NCBI RefSeq assembly: GCF_001514065.1
Contig: NZ_KQ948427.1
Location: 174,474-238,473 of the forward strand
Direction: 5' to 3'
From: Streptomyces antibioticus
GTDB lineage: Bacteria; Actinomycetota; Actinomycetes; Streptomycetales; Streptomycetaceae
Length of the DNA stretch: 64,000 bases
Under the pieces are notes generated by a model. The model searched no databases and was not told where the DNA came from. It worked only from the letters and a program-made list of their open reading frames with translations. Numbering within the stretch: position 1 is the first letter of the stretch; each line of letters starts with the position of its first letter. This document shows positions 46,022 through 55,009 of the stretch, in pieces. The position numbers and the translations under genes were made by a program.

Positions 46022-46735
46022 TCAGCTCACCACTCCGGTCATGACGCCCACGGGTACGGCGATGAAGCCGGCCGTGAGCAGCAGTGCGAGGACGTTGGCC
46101 GTGGCCTTCAGGGCGCGGTCGCGGGTGCGGCTGCCGGCGCCGAGGGTCTGCGCGGCGCTCCAGAAGCCGTGCCGGACGTGCAGGCCGAGGGCGAGCATCG
46201 CGACGATGTAGATGACGTTGCCGTACCAGGTGGAGAAGGTGTCCACGACGTTCTGGTAGGGGTGCCCCTCCTGGAAGCCGCCCGAGTGCACGGTGCCGGT
46301 CGTCAGGTCCAGGAGGTGCCAGACGATGAAGAGGCCGAGGATGATGCCGCCCCAGCGCATGGTGCGGGTCGCGTAGCTGGCCCGCGGCTTGCTGTGGACG
46401 TACTTGGTGGGGCGCGCCCGGATGTCGCGGCGGCTGAGCTGGTAGGCGGAGACGGCGTGCGCGACGACCGCGACGACGAGGACGACGCGGATGACCCACA
46501 GCGTCCACTCGTAGTGCATGAAGGGCTCGCCGAGGGTGCGCAGCCAGTGCGCGTAGTGGTTGAACTCGCCGGCCCCGAAGAAGATCTTCAGGTTCCCGAT
46601 CATGTGGACGACCAGGTACGACAGCATGATCAGCCCGCTGACGGCCATCACCGTCTTCTTGCCGACGGAGCTGTCCCACACGGTGCGTGCCATGGACGTC
46701 CGTCGGTCCGTCCGCGTTGCCAGTGCCATGTTCAT
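46022..46735 (-). CDS. sdhC: Succinate dehydrogenase cytochrome b558-type subunit
   Basis: The 237-residue protein has five membrane helices (e.g. [37 protein letters not shown]) with His residues placed to ligate haem, as in the SdhC of Bacillus-type and mycobacterial Sdh1 complexes that lack SdhD. It anchors SdhAB and reduces menaquinone. It is the first gene of sdhCAB and is divergent from a LysR regulator. Confidence 0.93.
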   Translation of the reverse strand: MNMALATRTDRRTSMARTVWDSSVGKKTVMAVSGLIMLSYLVVHMIGNLKIFFGAGEFNHYAHWLRTLGEPFMHYEWTLWVIRVVLVVAVVAHAVSAYQLSRRDIRARPTKYVHSKPRASYATRTMRWGGIILGLFIVWHLLDLTTGTVHSGGFQEGHPYQNVVDTFSTWYGNVIYIVAMLALGLHVRHGFWSAAQTLGAGSRTRDRALKATANVLALLLTAGFIAVPVGVMTGVVS

Positions 46736-46789
46736 GAACGCTAGGGCCGTTCGGCCCCATCGGTCCAAGACATGGTCCGGCTTGTTTCC

Positions 46790-46804
46790 ATAGCCTGCGG
46801 CTAT
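46790..46804. promoter_or_regulatory. LysR-type box ATAGCC-TGC-GGCTAT
   Basis: A perfect 6+3+6 palindrome matching T-N11-A. It lies in the sdhC-LysR divergent region; its right arm overlaps TATCGT (46802-46807), a probable -10 six bases before ATG 46814. This suggests autoregulation and control of sdh. Confidence 0.7.
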
Positions 46805-46813
46805 CGTACGACC

Positions 46814-47698
46814 ATGCAGTTCACGCAGCTCCAGTACTTCGTGGCGGTCGCCGAGACCAGGCACTTCACCCGGGCCGCAGACCTGGTCCATGTCGCCCAG
46901 CCGTCGTTGTCCCAGCAGATCAAGGCGCTGGAGCGGGAGCTGGGCGCGGACCTGTTCCTCCGGGCCCGGGGCAACATCACCCTGACCGACGCGGGCGAGG
47001 CCCTGCTCCCGCTCGCCCGCCGCATCCTGGCCGACGCGGACACCGCCCGGTACGAGGTGCAGGAACTGGTCCAGCTGCGCAGCGGCCGGGTCCGCCTGGG
47101 CGCGACCCCCAGCCTGTGCACCGGCCTTCTCCCGGACGTCCTGCGCGCCTTCCACGACCGCTATCCCGGCATCCGCCTCCTCATCGAGGAGGGCGGCTCC
47201 CACGACCTGGTCCGCGAACTGGCCCGCGGCGCCCTGGACCTCGCGCTGGTCGTCCTGCCGCTCCCGACCCCGTCCCCCGCGCTGACGACGGTGGAGCTGC
47301 TGCGCGAGGACCTGGTGGTGGTCTCGTCCCCGGAGGCTCCCAAGCCCGGCGACGGCCGCCGCACCGTACGCATCGCCGACCTGGAGGGCGAACGTCTGGT
47401 GATGTTCCGGCACGGTTACGACCTGCGCGAACTGACCGTCGCCGCCTGCCGCGCCGAGGGCTTCGAGCCGGACTTCGCGGTGGAGGGCGGGGAGATGGAC
47501 GCGGTGCTGGGGTTCGTACGGGCGGGCCTGGGGGTGGCCGTCGTACCGCGGATGGTGGCGGCTCGCTCGGGTCGCGGCCTGCGGGTCACCCCGCTCGCCC
47601 GTCCCGGCCTGCACCGCACGATCGCCCTGGCCCACCGCAGCGACGTGGCCCCGCCGCGGGCCGCGCGGGAGTTGCAGCGGATGCTGCTCGAAAGGTGA
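46814..47698 (+). CDS. LysR-family regulator divergent from sdh
   Basis: The 294-residue protein begins [20 protein letters not shown] with the LysR winged HTH ([20 protein letters not shown]), then an effector-binding domain. Its divergent position beside sdhC and the shared T-N11-A box support control of succinate dehydrogenase. TATCGT sits six bases before the ATG, so the transcript is probably leaderless. The co-inducer is unknown. Confidence 0.9.
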   Translation: MQFTQLQYFVAVAETRHFTRAADLVHVAQPSLSQQIKALERELGADLFLRARGNITLTDAGEALLPLARRILADADTARYEVQELVQLRSGRVRLGATPSLCTGLLPDVLRAFHDRYPGIRLLIEEGGSHDLVRELARGALDLALVVLPLPTPSPALTTVELLREDLVVVSSPEAPKPGDGRRTVRIADLEGERLVMFRHGYDLRELTVAACRAEGFEPDFAVEGGEMDAVLGFVRAGLGVAVVPRMVAARSGRGLRVTPLARPGLHRTIALAHRSDVAPPRAARELQRMLLER

Positions 47699-47716
47699 CA
47701 GCCCCCTGGCCGCCCC

Positions 47717-48172
47717 CTACCGTGCCCTGCGCGCCGCCGCGGCCTGTCGTACGGCGTCCAGCGGGATGCCCGCCTGTTCGCACAGCGTGGCCAGGTCGAA
47801 GTAGATCGTCTCGCCGGCCATGAGGCCCTGTTCGAAGGGGACGACGTTGGCGAAGGGCACCTCGAAGGCACCCCCGCCGGGCGGGACCCCGAGCCAGTCG
47901 CCCCGGCTCGTGCCACGCAGCGTTCCCCACACCACGATGACCTTGTCGCCGAAGGCGATGCCCTCGTCCTGCGGGGCCAGGTCCGGGAAGGCGATGAAGT
48001 ACTGCTGTTCGTACGCGGCCCGCACCGCGTCCCGCCCCTGGCTGCGCAGCCCCAGAGCCTGCGTCTCCAGGAAGCAGTCGTCGACGAAGGTCTGCAGGAT
48101 CGAGTCGATGTCGCGCGCCGCCTCGGCCTCGCGGTGGGCCTCGAAGAGGCGACGCATGTTGGTGACGTCCAT
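47717..48172 (-). CDS. SnoaL-like (NTF2-fold) protein
   Basis: The 151-residue protein shows the SnoaL-like cone fold: MDVTNMRRLFEAHREAEAAR, FVDDCFLETQALGLRSQG, AAYEQQYFIAFPDLAP, with polar residues lining the presumed pocket. SnoaL relatives are polyketide cyclases or hydratases, but many are uncharacterised. ATG 48172 has GGGAG upstream. It is downstream of rmdA on the same strand with an 82-bp gap. Confidence 0.85.
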   Translation of the reverse strand: MDVTNMRRLFEAHREAEAARDIDSILQTFVDDCFLETQALGLRSQGRDAVRAAYEQQYFIAFPDLAPQDEGIAFGDKVIVVWGTLRGTSRGDWLGVPPGGGAFEVPFANVVPFEQGLMAGETIYFDLATLCEQAGIPLDAVRQAAAARRAR

Positions 48173-48254
48173 GTCCGCGCTCCCTCCGCTCAGGGTGCCG
48201 GTGGCCCCTCTTCGATCGTAGGAAGGGGGACACCGGACAGCCACCGCTCGGCCC

Positions 48255-50390
48255 TCACCCCGTCGCGTCCACCAGCGCCAGCTCGTGCAGCCGCTCCGGC
48301 GGGCCCGGGCGGGCGTAGTACCAGCCCTGGGCCGTGTCGCAGCCCAGTATCCGCAGCTGCTCGGCCTGGGCGCCGGTCTCCACGCCCTCGACCGTGACCG
48401 CGAGGTCCAGGCTGTGGGCGAGCGAGACGATGCCCTCGACGATCTTCAGGTCGACGGGGTCGGCCGGGAACTGCTGCATGCTCTGAGTGAAGGAGCGGTC
48501 CAGCTTGAGGATGCTCACCGGCAGGCGGCGCAGGTTCGCCAGGTTCGAGTAGCCGGTGCCGAAGTCGTCCAAGGCGATGTCGACGCCCATCTCGGCCAGC
48601 CGGCGCAAGGGCTTGAGCAGGTCGTCGTCCGCGCCGATCAGCGCCGACTCGGTGACCTCCAGGCAGAGCGCGTCCGGCTCCACGCCCGTGCGCTCCAGGA
48701 TGTCCACCGTGTCCTGCACCAGGCCGGGGTGGGTGAGCTGGCACGGCGAGAGGTTGACGTTGATGCGCATCGGCCCCGCGTCCGCGTGCCGCTCACGCCA
48801 CTCACGGGCCTGCCGGACGGACTGTTCCAGGACCCAGCGGCCCAGCGGGACGATCAGACCGGTGTGCTCGGCGAGCGGGATGAACCGGTCGGGGCCGAGG
48901 ACGCCGTGCTGCGGGTGCAGCCACCGCACCAGGGCCTCGGCGCCGCGGACGCTGCCGTCGCCGAGGTGGACCAGCGGCTGGTACTCGATGAAGAACTCGC
49001 CCCGGTCCAGGGCCGTGGGCAGCGCGGTCGTCAGGCCGTGCCGGGTGATCGCCCGCGCGTCCGCCTCCTCGTCCGCCAGCTCGAAGCGGTTGCCGCCCGA
49101 GGCCTTGGCCCGGTACATCGTGATGTCGGCGCTGCGCAGCACCTCCGCCGCGCTGCGCTCCCCCGCCGGGCCCTCGACGATGCCGATGCTGCCGCGCACG
49201 GTCAGCTCACGGCCGTCGACACTGACCGGGGCGACCAGCGCGTTCATGATCCGCGAGGCGAGCTCGTCGACCTCGCGCTCGGTGTCGGGCCCCGTCGTCA
49301 GCGCCACGAACTCGTCACCGCCCAGACGGGCGACCATCTCACCGGGCGCGGTCGTGCACGACTGGAGCCGGTCGGCCACCTCCACCAGCAGCCGGTCGCC
49401 GGCCGCGTGGCCGAGGCTGTCGTTGATGGTCTTGAAGCCGTCGAGGTCGAGGTAGCACAGACCGAACCGCTGGCCCTTGCCCGCGCCGAGCGCCTTCTCC
49501 AGGCGTTCGAAGAAGAAGGTGCGGTTGGGCAGGCCGGTGAGCGCGTCGTGCGTGGCCTCGTAGCGCAGCCGGAGGTTGAGGAGCCGGCGCTCGGTGGTGT
49601 CCTCCATCAGCGCCAGCTGGTACTGCGGGTTGCCGTCCGCGTCGCGCAGCAGGGAGACCGTGAGGTTGGTCCACAGGGCCGTGCCGTCGGGGCGGGAGAA
49701 CGCCTTCTCCACGTGGTAGTGCTCGCGGTCGCCGCGGACGAGTTCGTCGTAGAGGGTCCAGGTCTGCGGCGCGTCCTCGGGGTGGGTCCACTCCGCCACG
49801 TTGCGGCCCAGCATCGTCTGCTCGGTGATGCCGAACATCCGCAGCAGCGCCTCGTTGACCTGGAGGATGTTGCCGTCGAGGTCGGCCATGCCGATCCCTA
49901 TGGCGGCGCCCTCGAAGACCGCGCGGAAGCGGGCCTCGCTCGCGTGCAGTGCCTGGGCGACCACGCCCTGGGCCTTCAGGGCGGCCGCGGAGATCGCCTC
50001 CTGCTCGGCCCGCGTCCGCTCGCGCAGCGCCTGTGCGAACCCGGCGGCCATGGCGTGCTGGAGTCGGGAGGCGCGCAGCCGCAGGTCCTGCTGGTCGCCG
50101 TCGCCGCCGCAGTACAGCACCAGATAGGCGTCGACGCAGTCCAGCGTGCGGCTGAGCGCCTCCGGGTCGGTGCAGTGCACCGTGACGAGCGCGGCGCCCA
50201 GGGCCCTGGCCTCGTCGGCGTCGAAGGCCCTGGCCCGCAGCGCCTCGCTCAACCGGCGGGCCAACGGGAGGAGTTGTTCCTCGAACTCGGGGCGGGTCGA
50301 GGACGTCGTGGTCACCGGGAACACGGCCCGGCTCCAGATCGTCGCGAACCGGCGCAGTCTGTCCTCCGGCCCGTCCGGCTCGGCGTTCAC
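48255..50390 (-). CDS. rmdA: PAS-GGDEF-EAL protein, RmdA-like (c-di-GMP turnover)
   Basis: The 711-residue protein has an N-terminal helical region, a PAS domain at about 150-265, GGDEF at 357-361 (RLGGDEFVAL) and EAL at 485-487 (GAEALVRW) with the later catalytic motifs NLSP, DDFGTGYSN, KLDRSF and EGVET all intact. Both domains could be active; in S. coelicolor RmdA is a c-di-GMP phosphodiesterase that controls sporulation timing. The GTG start overlaps the stop of the methyltransferase gene (GTGA). No membrane segment is seen. Confidence 0.93.
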   Translation of the reverse strand: MNAEPDGPEDRLRRFATIWSRAVFPVTTTSSTRPEFEEQLLPLARRLSEALRARAFDADEARALGAALVTVHCTDPEALSRTLDCVDAYLVLYCGGDGDQQDLRLRASRLQHAMAAGFAQALRERTRAEQEAISAAALKAQGVVAQALHASEARFRAVFEGAAIGIGMADLDGNILQVNEALLRMFGITEQTMLGRNVAEWTHPEDAPQTWTLYDELVRGDREHYHVEKAFSRPDGTALWTNLTVSLLRDADGNPQYQLALMEDTTERRLLNLRLRYEATHDALTGLPNRTFFFERLEKALGAGKGQRFGLCYLDLDGFKTINDSLGHAAGDRLLVEVADRLQSCTTAPGEMVARLGGDEFVALTTGPDTEREVDELASRIMNALVAPVSVDGRELTVRGSIGIVEGPAGERSAAEVLRSADITMYRAKASGGNRFELADEEADARAITRHGLTTALPTALDRGEFFIEYQPLVHLGDGSVRGAEALVRWLHPQHGVLGPDRFIPLAEHTGLIVPLGRWVLEQSVRQAREWRERHADAGPMRINVNLSPCQLTHPGLVQDTVDILERTGVEPDALCLEVTESALIGADDDLLKPLRRLAEMGVDIALDDFGTGYSNLANLRRLPVSILKLDRSFTQSMQQFPADPVDLKIVEGIVSLAHSLDLAVTVEGVETGAQAEQLRILGCDTAQGWYYARPGPPERLHELALVDATG

Positions 50391-51208
50391 GCGGTACGCC
50401 CCACGCCGGCGAACCCGGAGTACGCCCAGGGATCCTCGTCGTCAGGGTCCCAGGTCTCCGTCTCCGGCCGCCAGTGCGGCATCGGCACCAGTCCCGGTTC
50501 CACCATGTCGTACCCCTCGAAGAACCGCGCGATCTGTTCGCGCGAGCGCATGATCAGCGGGTTGCGAATGTCCTTGTACACGTCCACCGCACCCCCGGCC
50601 CGCTCCGCGGGCAGCGGCATTCCCTCGTACGAGGCATGCGTGAGCAGCAGCAGGCTGCCGGGCGCGAGCGCGTCGCGCAGTTCGGCCACCGCCCCGTACG
50701 GGTCGTCCTCGTCTTCCACGAAGTGCAGTATGGCAACGAGAAGCAGGGCCACTGGCCGGTTCAGGTCGATCAGTTGCTGTACTTCGGGGCTCGCGAGGAT
50801 CTCCTGCGGCTTGCGCAGATCCGCCGCGACGACGCCCGCGCGCTCGTTCCCGGCGAGAACGGCCTGGCTGTGGGCGACGGCCACCGGGTCGTGGTCGACG
50901 TAGACGACATGGGCGTCGGGCCTGGCGGCCTGGGCCACCTCGTGGACGTTGCCGAAGGTCGGGATGCCCGAACCGACGTCCAGGAACTGGGAGATGCCCT
51001 GTTCGGCGGCGAAGCGCACCGCCCGCCGCATGAACGCCCGGTTCGCCTGCATGATCTTGGGGAGTCCCGGCATGAACTCCATCGCCTTGCGAGCGGCTTC
51101 CCGGTCGACCTCGAAGTTGTGCGAGCCGCCCAGGTAGTAGTCGTAGATCCGCGACACACTGGGCACCGAGATGTCGATGCTCCGTGGGGCCCAGGCGGGA
51201 CGCTCCAT
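50387..51208 (-). CDS. SAM-dependent methyltransferase, Methyltransf_19 (DUF574) family
   Basis: The 273-residue protein begins with PSVSRIYDYYLGGSHNFEVD, typical of the actinobacterial DUF574/Methyltransf_19 family, with motif I FLDVGSGIPTFGNVHEVA and VYVDHDPVAVAHSQ. The family is widely present and its substrates are unknown. Its last four bases overlap the GTG of rmdA, so the two are translationally linked, which may mean a functional link with c-di-GMP signalling. Confidence 0.88.
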   Translation of the reverse strand: MERPAWAPRSIDISVPSVSRIYDYYLGGSHNFEVDREAARKAMEFMPGLPKIMQANRAFMRRAVRFAAEQGISQFLDVGSGIPTFGNVHEVAQAARPDAHVVYVDHDPVAVAHSQAVLAGNERAGVVAADLRKPQEILASPEVQQLIDLNRPVALLLVAILHFVEDEDDPYGAVAELRDALAPGSLLLLTHASYEGMPLPAERAGGAVDVYKDIRNPLIMRSREQIARFFEGYDMVEPGLVPMPHWRPETETWDPDDEDPWAYSGFAGVGRTA

Positions 51209-51552
51209 CTAGCTCTCCAAGGCTTCAGGCGATCCGGTGTTCGAGCTGAGGCTACTGATCGCCTGCCAAAGGAGCGAGCCGAAACGGAAATTGACCGTCC
51301 GTTCCCGGTCACTGCCTGCGGCACGTGCCGAGTTGACGTTGCCATGGAAGCGGTGAATTCACGGCAAACCGGTCCGCCCCCTGCGTGCGGTCGCAGGGGG
51401 CGGACCGGTGGGTCGCGCACGCCGGCCGTTCGTCCGGCACTCTCGCTGAATCCTCGTGCCTCCCTTCCGCGATGCGTCACTGTCGGGAGTCGGGCGGTCA
51501 GCCCTGGGGAGTTGACCTTCGGGTCGGCCGGGAGGGGCGACCCTTGTTCCTG
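51209..51552. other. 344-bp intergenic region
   Basis: It holds the promoter region of the methyltransferase-rmdA transcript near 51210-51290 (not pinned down) and, further on, the strong terminator at 51368-51409 for the lipoprotein gene. I see no ORF or RNA gene in it. Confidence 0.7.
51368..51409. terminator. Strong terminator of the lipoprotein gene
   Basis: A perfect 18-bp stem (ACCGGTCCGCCCCCTGCG and complement) with a 6-base loop. It lies 144 bases beyond the lipoprotein stop on the minus strand. Confidence 0.88.
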
Positions 51553-52530
51553 CTACTTCTTCGGCGCGCCGACCGGCTTTCCGTCGGGCGCGACGGCGTA
51601 CCAGGTGCCGCCGACGCCCTGACCGTTGGTGTCGCCCGGCTCCTTGTCCTGGGCGAAGGTGTAGATGGGCCAGCAGTTGATGGTCTGCTGCTTGACCCCG
51701 TCGGGCCGGGTGAAGCTCATCAGGCCCTTCTTCTGGACACCCTTGGTGTCGTTCGCCCCGACGGGACCGACGGCCGGCCACTTCTCCAGGCAGGCCCCGG
51801 TGCACCGGGAGATCGGGTCGGGCCAGGCGGTGTCCTTCAGGAAGCGGTAGACCGTCATGCCGTTCTTGTCGACGACGATCTCGCCCAGGTTGGGGTCCTC
51901 ACGGGTGGACAGTCCGGGCAGGTCGGCCGCCTCGGCACCGCCCCCGCCGCCACCGCCGGCCTTCTTGCCGTCGGGGGCGAGCGCGTACCACTTGCCGCCC
52001 ACGCCCTGGCCGTTGACGTCGCCCGCGTTGACGTCCTTCGCGTAGCGGTACGCCGGCCAACCCGCGATCGTCAGCTGCTTGCTGCCGTCGGCGCGGGTGA
52101 CCTCGCCGAGCAGCGCCTTGTCGATGCCCTCGCCGGCCGAGGCGTCGTCGGCCGGCACCGGGGGCCAGGTCGTCGCACAGTCGCCGTCACAGTTGGACTT
52201 CGGCGGCTCGGCGGTGTCCGTGTCGAAGCGGTAGAGGGTGAGACCGGCGTTGTCGGTCAGCACCTTGCCGAGCTCCGGGTTGGTGACGACGGCCAGCTTG
52301 CCCGCGGACTTGGCCGCGGACTCCGGGGCGCTCTCCGAGGGGCTCGCGCCGGCGTTGCCGATGCCGGAACCGATACCGGAGCCCGCGTTTCCGTAGTCAC
52401 CGGCCGCGGCCGTCGCGCCCACGTTCTGACTGCTCGCGGACGGGGCTGCTTCCTGGCCGCACGCCGTTGTCAGCGCCAGCACCGCCGCAGCGCTCGCCAC
52501 GAGCGATGCACTCCGCCAGGAGACCTTCAT
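51553..52530 (-). CDS. SCO0930-type lipoprotein with two repeated domains
   Basis: The 325-residue protein has a lipobox ALTTAC (lipid Cys24), a low-complexity Ser/Gly/Ala linker (about residues 25-75), then two copies of a secreted repeat domain of unknown function (pfam03640-like), joined by a poly-Gly linker. Each repeat has the pattern LxRFxxDTAxPPxSNCxGxCxxxWPPV and ends QGVGGxWYALAPDG. The paired Cys could form a disulfide or bind a ligand. The function is unknown. Confidence 0.88.
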   Translation of the reverse strand: MKVSWRSASLVASAAAVLALTTACGQEAAPSASSQNVGATAAAGDYGNAGSGIGSGIGNAGASPSESAPESAAKSAGKLAVVTNPELGKVLTDNAGLTLYRFDTDTAEPPKSNCDGDCATTWPPVPADDASAGEGIDKALLGEVTRADGSKQLTIAGWPAYRYAKDVNAGDVNGQGVGGKWYALAPDGKKAGGGGGGGAEAADLPGLSTREDPNLGEIVVDKNGMTVYRFLKDTAWPDPISRCTGACLEKWPAVGPVGANDTKGVQKKGLMSFTRPDGVKQQTINCWPIYTFAQDKEPGDTNGQGVGGTWYAVAPDGKPVGAPKK

Positions 52531-52764
52531 CGTCAACTCCCCACATTCGTACCGGTGTTGCAGCGCCCTACTGCGCCGCCGCACGGCCATGAGTACGGAC
52601 GGAAGTGGCTGTTGTGTTCAACCGGGGCACGTTTTTCTTTCCGGAAGCTGTGACAGCGGTCCACCGCGAGACGCGAAACCCCCTCCTCAAACCCCTGCGC
52701 GGCTCGCTCACTCCTTTGGGGCAATCACCCGCCACCCGGGCGCACCGCGGCGCGTTCAGGGTTC

Positions 52765-53388
52765 ATGATCTGCGTCGTGCATCGACCCGAACCGACCCAA
52801 TACGCCCCCGCCATACGGGTGTTGACCGCCCTGGCCCTGGCGTGGCTGTGCGTCGGCACACCGGCCGGGACCGCGCGGGCCGACGCCTGCGCGTCCGCGT
52901 CGACCGGTCCGGACGGCACGGTCGCGGTGGCGGTCGCCGGCAGCGGCCCGAGCTGGCCCACGCCCCCTCCCGGGTGCCCCACGCCGACTCCCCCGCCGCC
53001 GTGCCCCACGCCGACCCCCACCCCTATTCCCACCCCCACACCGACCCCGAAGCCGACCCCGACTCCGAAGCCCACGCCGACCAAGGCGAGCCCCACCCCT
53101 CAGCCCACCCCGAAACCGACCCCGCCGCCTCCGGAACCGACCCCCCCGCCCCCTGCCCCGCAGCCCGCGGCCCCCGCACCGCGCCCGACGCCCACTCCCA
53201 CGCCGACCCCGACGCCCGAGCCGTCACCGAAACCGACCCCGCGGCCGACCCCGACCCCGGTGACCTACCCGGCGTACCACGCCCCGGCCCCGCACCGGAC
53301 CCCGCACCACGGCACCTCGCCGCTCACCTTCGTCCTGCTCATCGCGGTGCCCGCCATCGCCGCCGTCGCCGCGCTGCGTCCGCGCTGA
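52765..53388 (+). CDS. Secreted Pro/Thr-rich surface protein with C-terminal anchor
   Basis: The 207-residue protein has an N-terminal export signal ([21 protein letters not shown]), a Cys-containing stretch, then about 100 residues of Pro-Thr repeats ([17 protein letters not shown]) that would span the cell wall. The C-terminus has a hydrophobic helix [20 protein letters not shown] ending RPR, like a sorting or membrane anchor but with no LPXTG. It starts at ATG 52765 and is followed 17 bp on by the DUF4239 gene. Confidence 0.8.
   Translation: MICVVHRPEPTQYAPAIRVLTALALAWLCVGTPAGTARADACASASTGPDGTVAVAVAGSGPSWPTPPPGCPTPTPPPPCPTPTPTPIPTPTPTPKPTPTPKPTPTKASPTPQPTPKPTPPPPEPTPPPPAPQPAAPAPRPTPTPTPTPTPEPSPKPTPRPTPTPVTYPAYHAPAPHRTPHHGTSPLTFVLLIAVPAIAAVAALRPR
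52960..53262 (+). repeat. Low-complexity Pro-Thr coding repeat
   Basis: The stretch is built of short CCGACC/CCCACG-type hexamers encoding Pro-Thr and Pro-Lys-Pro-Thr. Repeats of this kind vary in copy number between strains through slippage. Confidence 0.8.
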
Positions 53389-53404
53389 TCCCTGGAGGCC
53401 TCCC

Positions 53405-54169
53405 TTGCCGGAATGGCTTGTTCTCACCCTCGCGATGCTGGCCGCCTGCGCCGTGGTGGTCGTCATCGTCGTCGTCCGCCACGGGGCGGCGTCGGAAGAC
53501 GAGGACCCCGACGAGACCCCGGACGTCATCGAGTACATGACGATGTGGATCGGTGTGGTGTACGCCATCGTGCTGGGCCTGGCCATCGCCGGGGTGTGGG
53601 AGGGGCGCAGCGCGGCCCAGGACCACGTCCAGGCGGAGGCCGTCGCCCTGCACGAGGTCTCGGAGCGCGTCCGGGTCTACCCGGCCGACGCCCGTGACCG
53701 TATTCGGGAGGATGTCAACGCCTATGTCGGACACGTCGTGAACACCGAGTGGAAGACGATGGCCGACAAGGGCGAGGTCACCGAGCGCGGCACCCAGCTG
53801 CTGGAGAAGCTCCGCCAGGACGTCACCGACTACGAACCGGCCAACGACTTCGAGGCCCAGGCCTACCAGCCGCTGGTCGACCAGGTGGCCGCGGCCGACG
53901 CGGCGCGCACCTCCCGGACCAACGCGATGGGCGCGACGATGCCGGGGGTGGTGTGGTTCGGGCTGATCGCCGGGGCCGTCATCACCATCGGCATGGTCCT
54001 GGCCCTCCAGATCCGCAGAACACCACGCGAGCTGGTCCTCGCCGGGCTGTTCTCCGCCCTGATCGCCTTCCTGCTCTTCCTGATCTGGGACTTCGACGCG
54101 CCCTACAGCCGGGGCATCACGGCCTCGGCAGAACCGTTCCTGAACCTGTTCCCGGGCATCAGGGGCTGA
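53405..54169 (+). CDS. DUF4239 (bestrophin-like) membrane protein
   Basis: The 254-residue protein starts at TTG 53405 behind GGAGG. It has four hydrophobic segments: residues 4-24, about 50-70 (MWIGVVYAIVLGLAIAGVW), about 182-204 and 210-230. The long soluble loop between helices 2 and 3 is helical and charged. DUF4239 resembles bestrophin channels in layout; channel activity is inferred, not shown. It is coupled to the Pro/Thr-rich surface gene. Confidence 0.85.
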   Translation: MPEWLVLTLAMLAACAVVVVIVVVRHGAASEDEDPDETPDVIEYMTMWIGVVYAIVLGLAIAGVWEGRSAAQDHVQAEAVALHEVSERVRVYPADARDRIREDVNAYVGHVVNTEWKTMADKGEVTERGTQLLEKLRQDVTDYEPANDFEAQAYQPLVDQVAAADAARTSRTNAMGATMPGVVWFGLIAGAVITIGMVLALQIRRTPRELVLAGLFSALIAFLLFLIWDFDAPYSRGITASAEPFLNLFPGIRG

Positions 54170-54196
54170 CAGCCCCTCACCTGACGGGCACCCAGC

Positions 54197-54225
54197 GGGG
54201 ACGCCGCCACGCCGTCGGCGTCCCC
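54197..54225. terminator. Hairpin terminator after the DUF4239 gene
   Basis: GGGGACGCCG and CGGCGTCCCC form a perfect 10-bp stem around a 9-base loop, 28 bases after the stop. Confidence 0.82.
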
Positions 54226-54369
54226 CGGCCGGCCCACAACCGTGCCCCATTCGCCCGACAGCGTTCGCGCAGGTGTGCGTACCTTCCTAGCGTTCCGATC
54301 ATCGAGGTGCATTTCCGGCAAAGGCGGAAAAGGTCCGCAGCTGCTCCTCGGGGACCTGGAGGACTCACC

Positions 54370-54906
54370 ATGCGCGCGATACGCGTAGCTTCGGCCGCAC
54401 TGCTGGGCGTAGGCGCCCTCGCCCTCTCCGCTCCGGCCGCCGTGGCGTCCGGCGGCGGCAACATCACGCCGTTCGGCTTCAGCGTCATGCCCTCCACGAT
54501 CGCCGCGGGCGGCCAGGTCACCCTGCAACTGGACCGGGACAGCGGCGGCTGCACCGGGTCCGCCACCGTCAGCTCGGGGGTGTTCGACACGATCACCATC
54601 CCGGGCAACCGCTCGTCGGCGACGGCGGTCGTCGACTGGGACGCCAAACCGGGCGCGGTCTACAAGGTGACGTTCTCCTGCAACGGCGTGAGCGGCTCGA
54701 CGGAGCTGACCATCGCCACCGGCCGCACCACCCCGACCAACCCGACGCCGTACCCGTACCCCGACCGGGGCGTGCACGCCGGTGAGGGCGGCAGTGTCGC
54801 CGGTTTCGACCTCAAGGAGATCGGACTGGGCGCGGCGCTCATCGCCGGCTCGGTCGGGGCGGCGTACCACTTCTCGCGGCGCCGCACCGGCGAGGACGGC
54901 GCCTGA
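54370..54906 (+). CDS. Exported surface protein with C-terminal anchor, copy A
   Basis: The 178-residue protein has a Sec signal (residues 1-27, ending APAAVASG), a beta-rich Ig-like domain with one Cys pair (SGGCTGSATV and FSCNGVSG), a Pro/Tyr-rich linker and a C-terminal helix EIGLGAALIAGSVGAAYHF followed by SRRR. The layout is that of a sortase substrate but with no LPXTG. ATG 54370 has GGAGG upstream. It resembles the protein encoded at 55010-55492 on the opposite strand. Confidence 0.85.
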   Translation: MRAIRVASAALLGVGALALSAPAAVASGGGNITPFGFSVMPSTIAAGGQVTLQLDRDSGGCTGSATVSSGVFDTITIPGNRSSATAVVDWDAKPGAVYKVTFSCNGVSGSTELTIATGRTTPTNPTPYPYPDRGVHAGEGGSVAGFDLKEIGLGAALIAGSVGAAYHFSRRRTGEDGA

Positions 54907-54928
54907 CCGCACCTCGGCGCACCGCACA

Positions 54929-54971
54929 GGCCTTCGCCCCGGAACCTGGAAGAGGTTCCGGGGCGAAGGCC
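54929..54971. terminator. Bidirectional terminator between the two paralogous surface genes
   Basis: A perfect 19-bp stem (GGCCTTCGCCCCGGAACCT and complement) with a 5-base loop, between converging stops at 54906 and 55010. Confidence 0.95.
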
Positions 54972-55009
54972 GTTGTGTGCGGTGCGCGTCCGCGAAGGAG
55001 GAACGGCGA

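Noticed and set aside
48285-50903. 872-residue plus-strand ORF opposite rmdA
   Set aside because: Antisense shadow with no recognisable domain; the minus strand carries intact GGDEF and EAL motifs.
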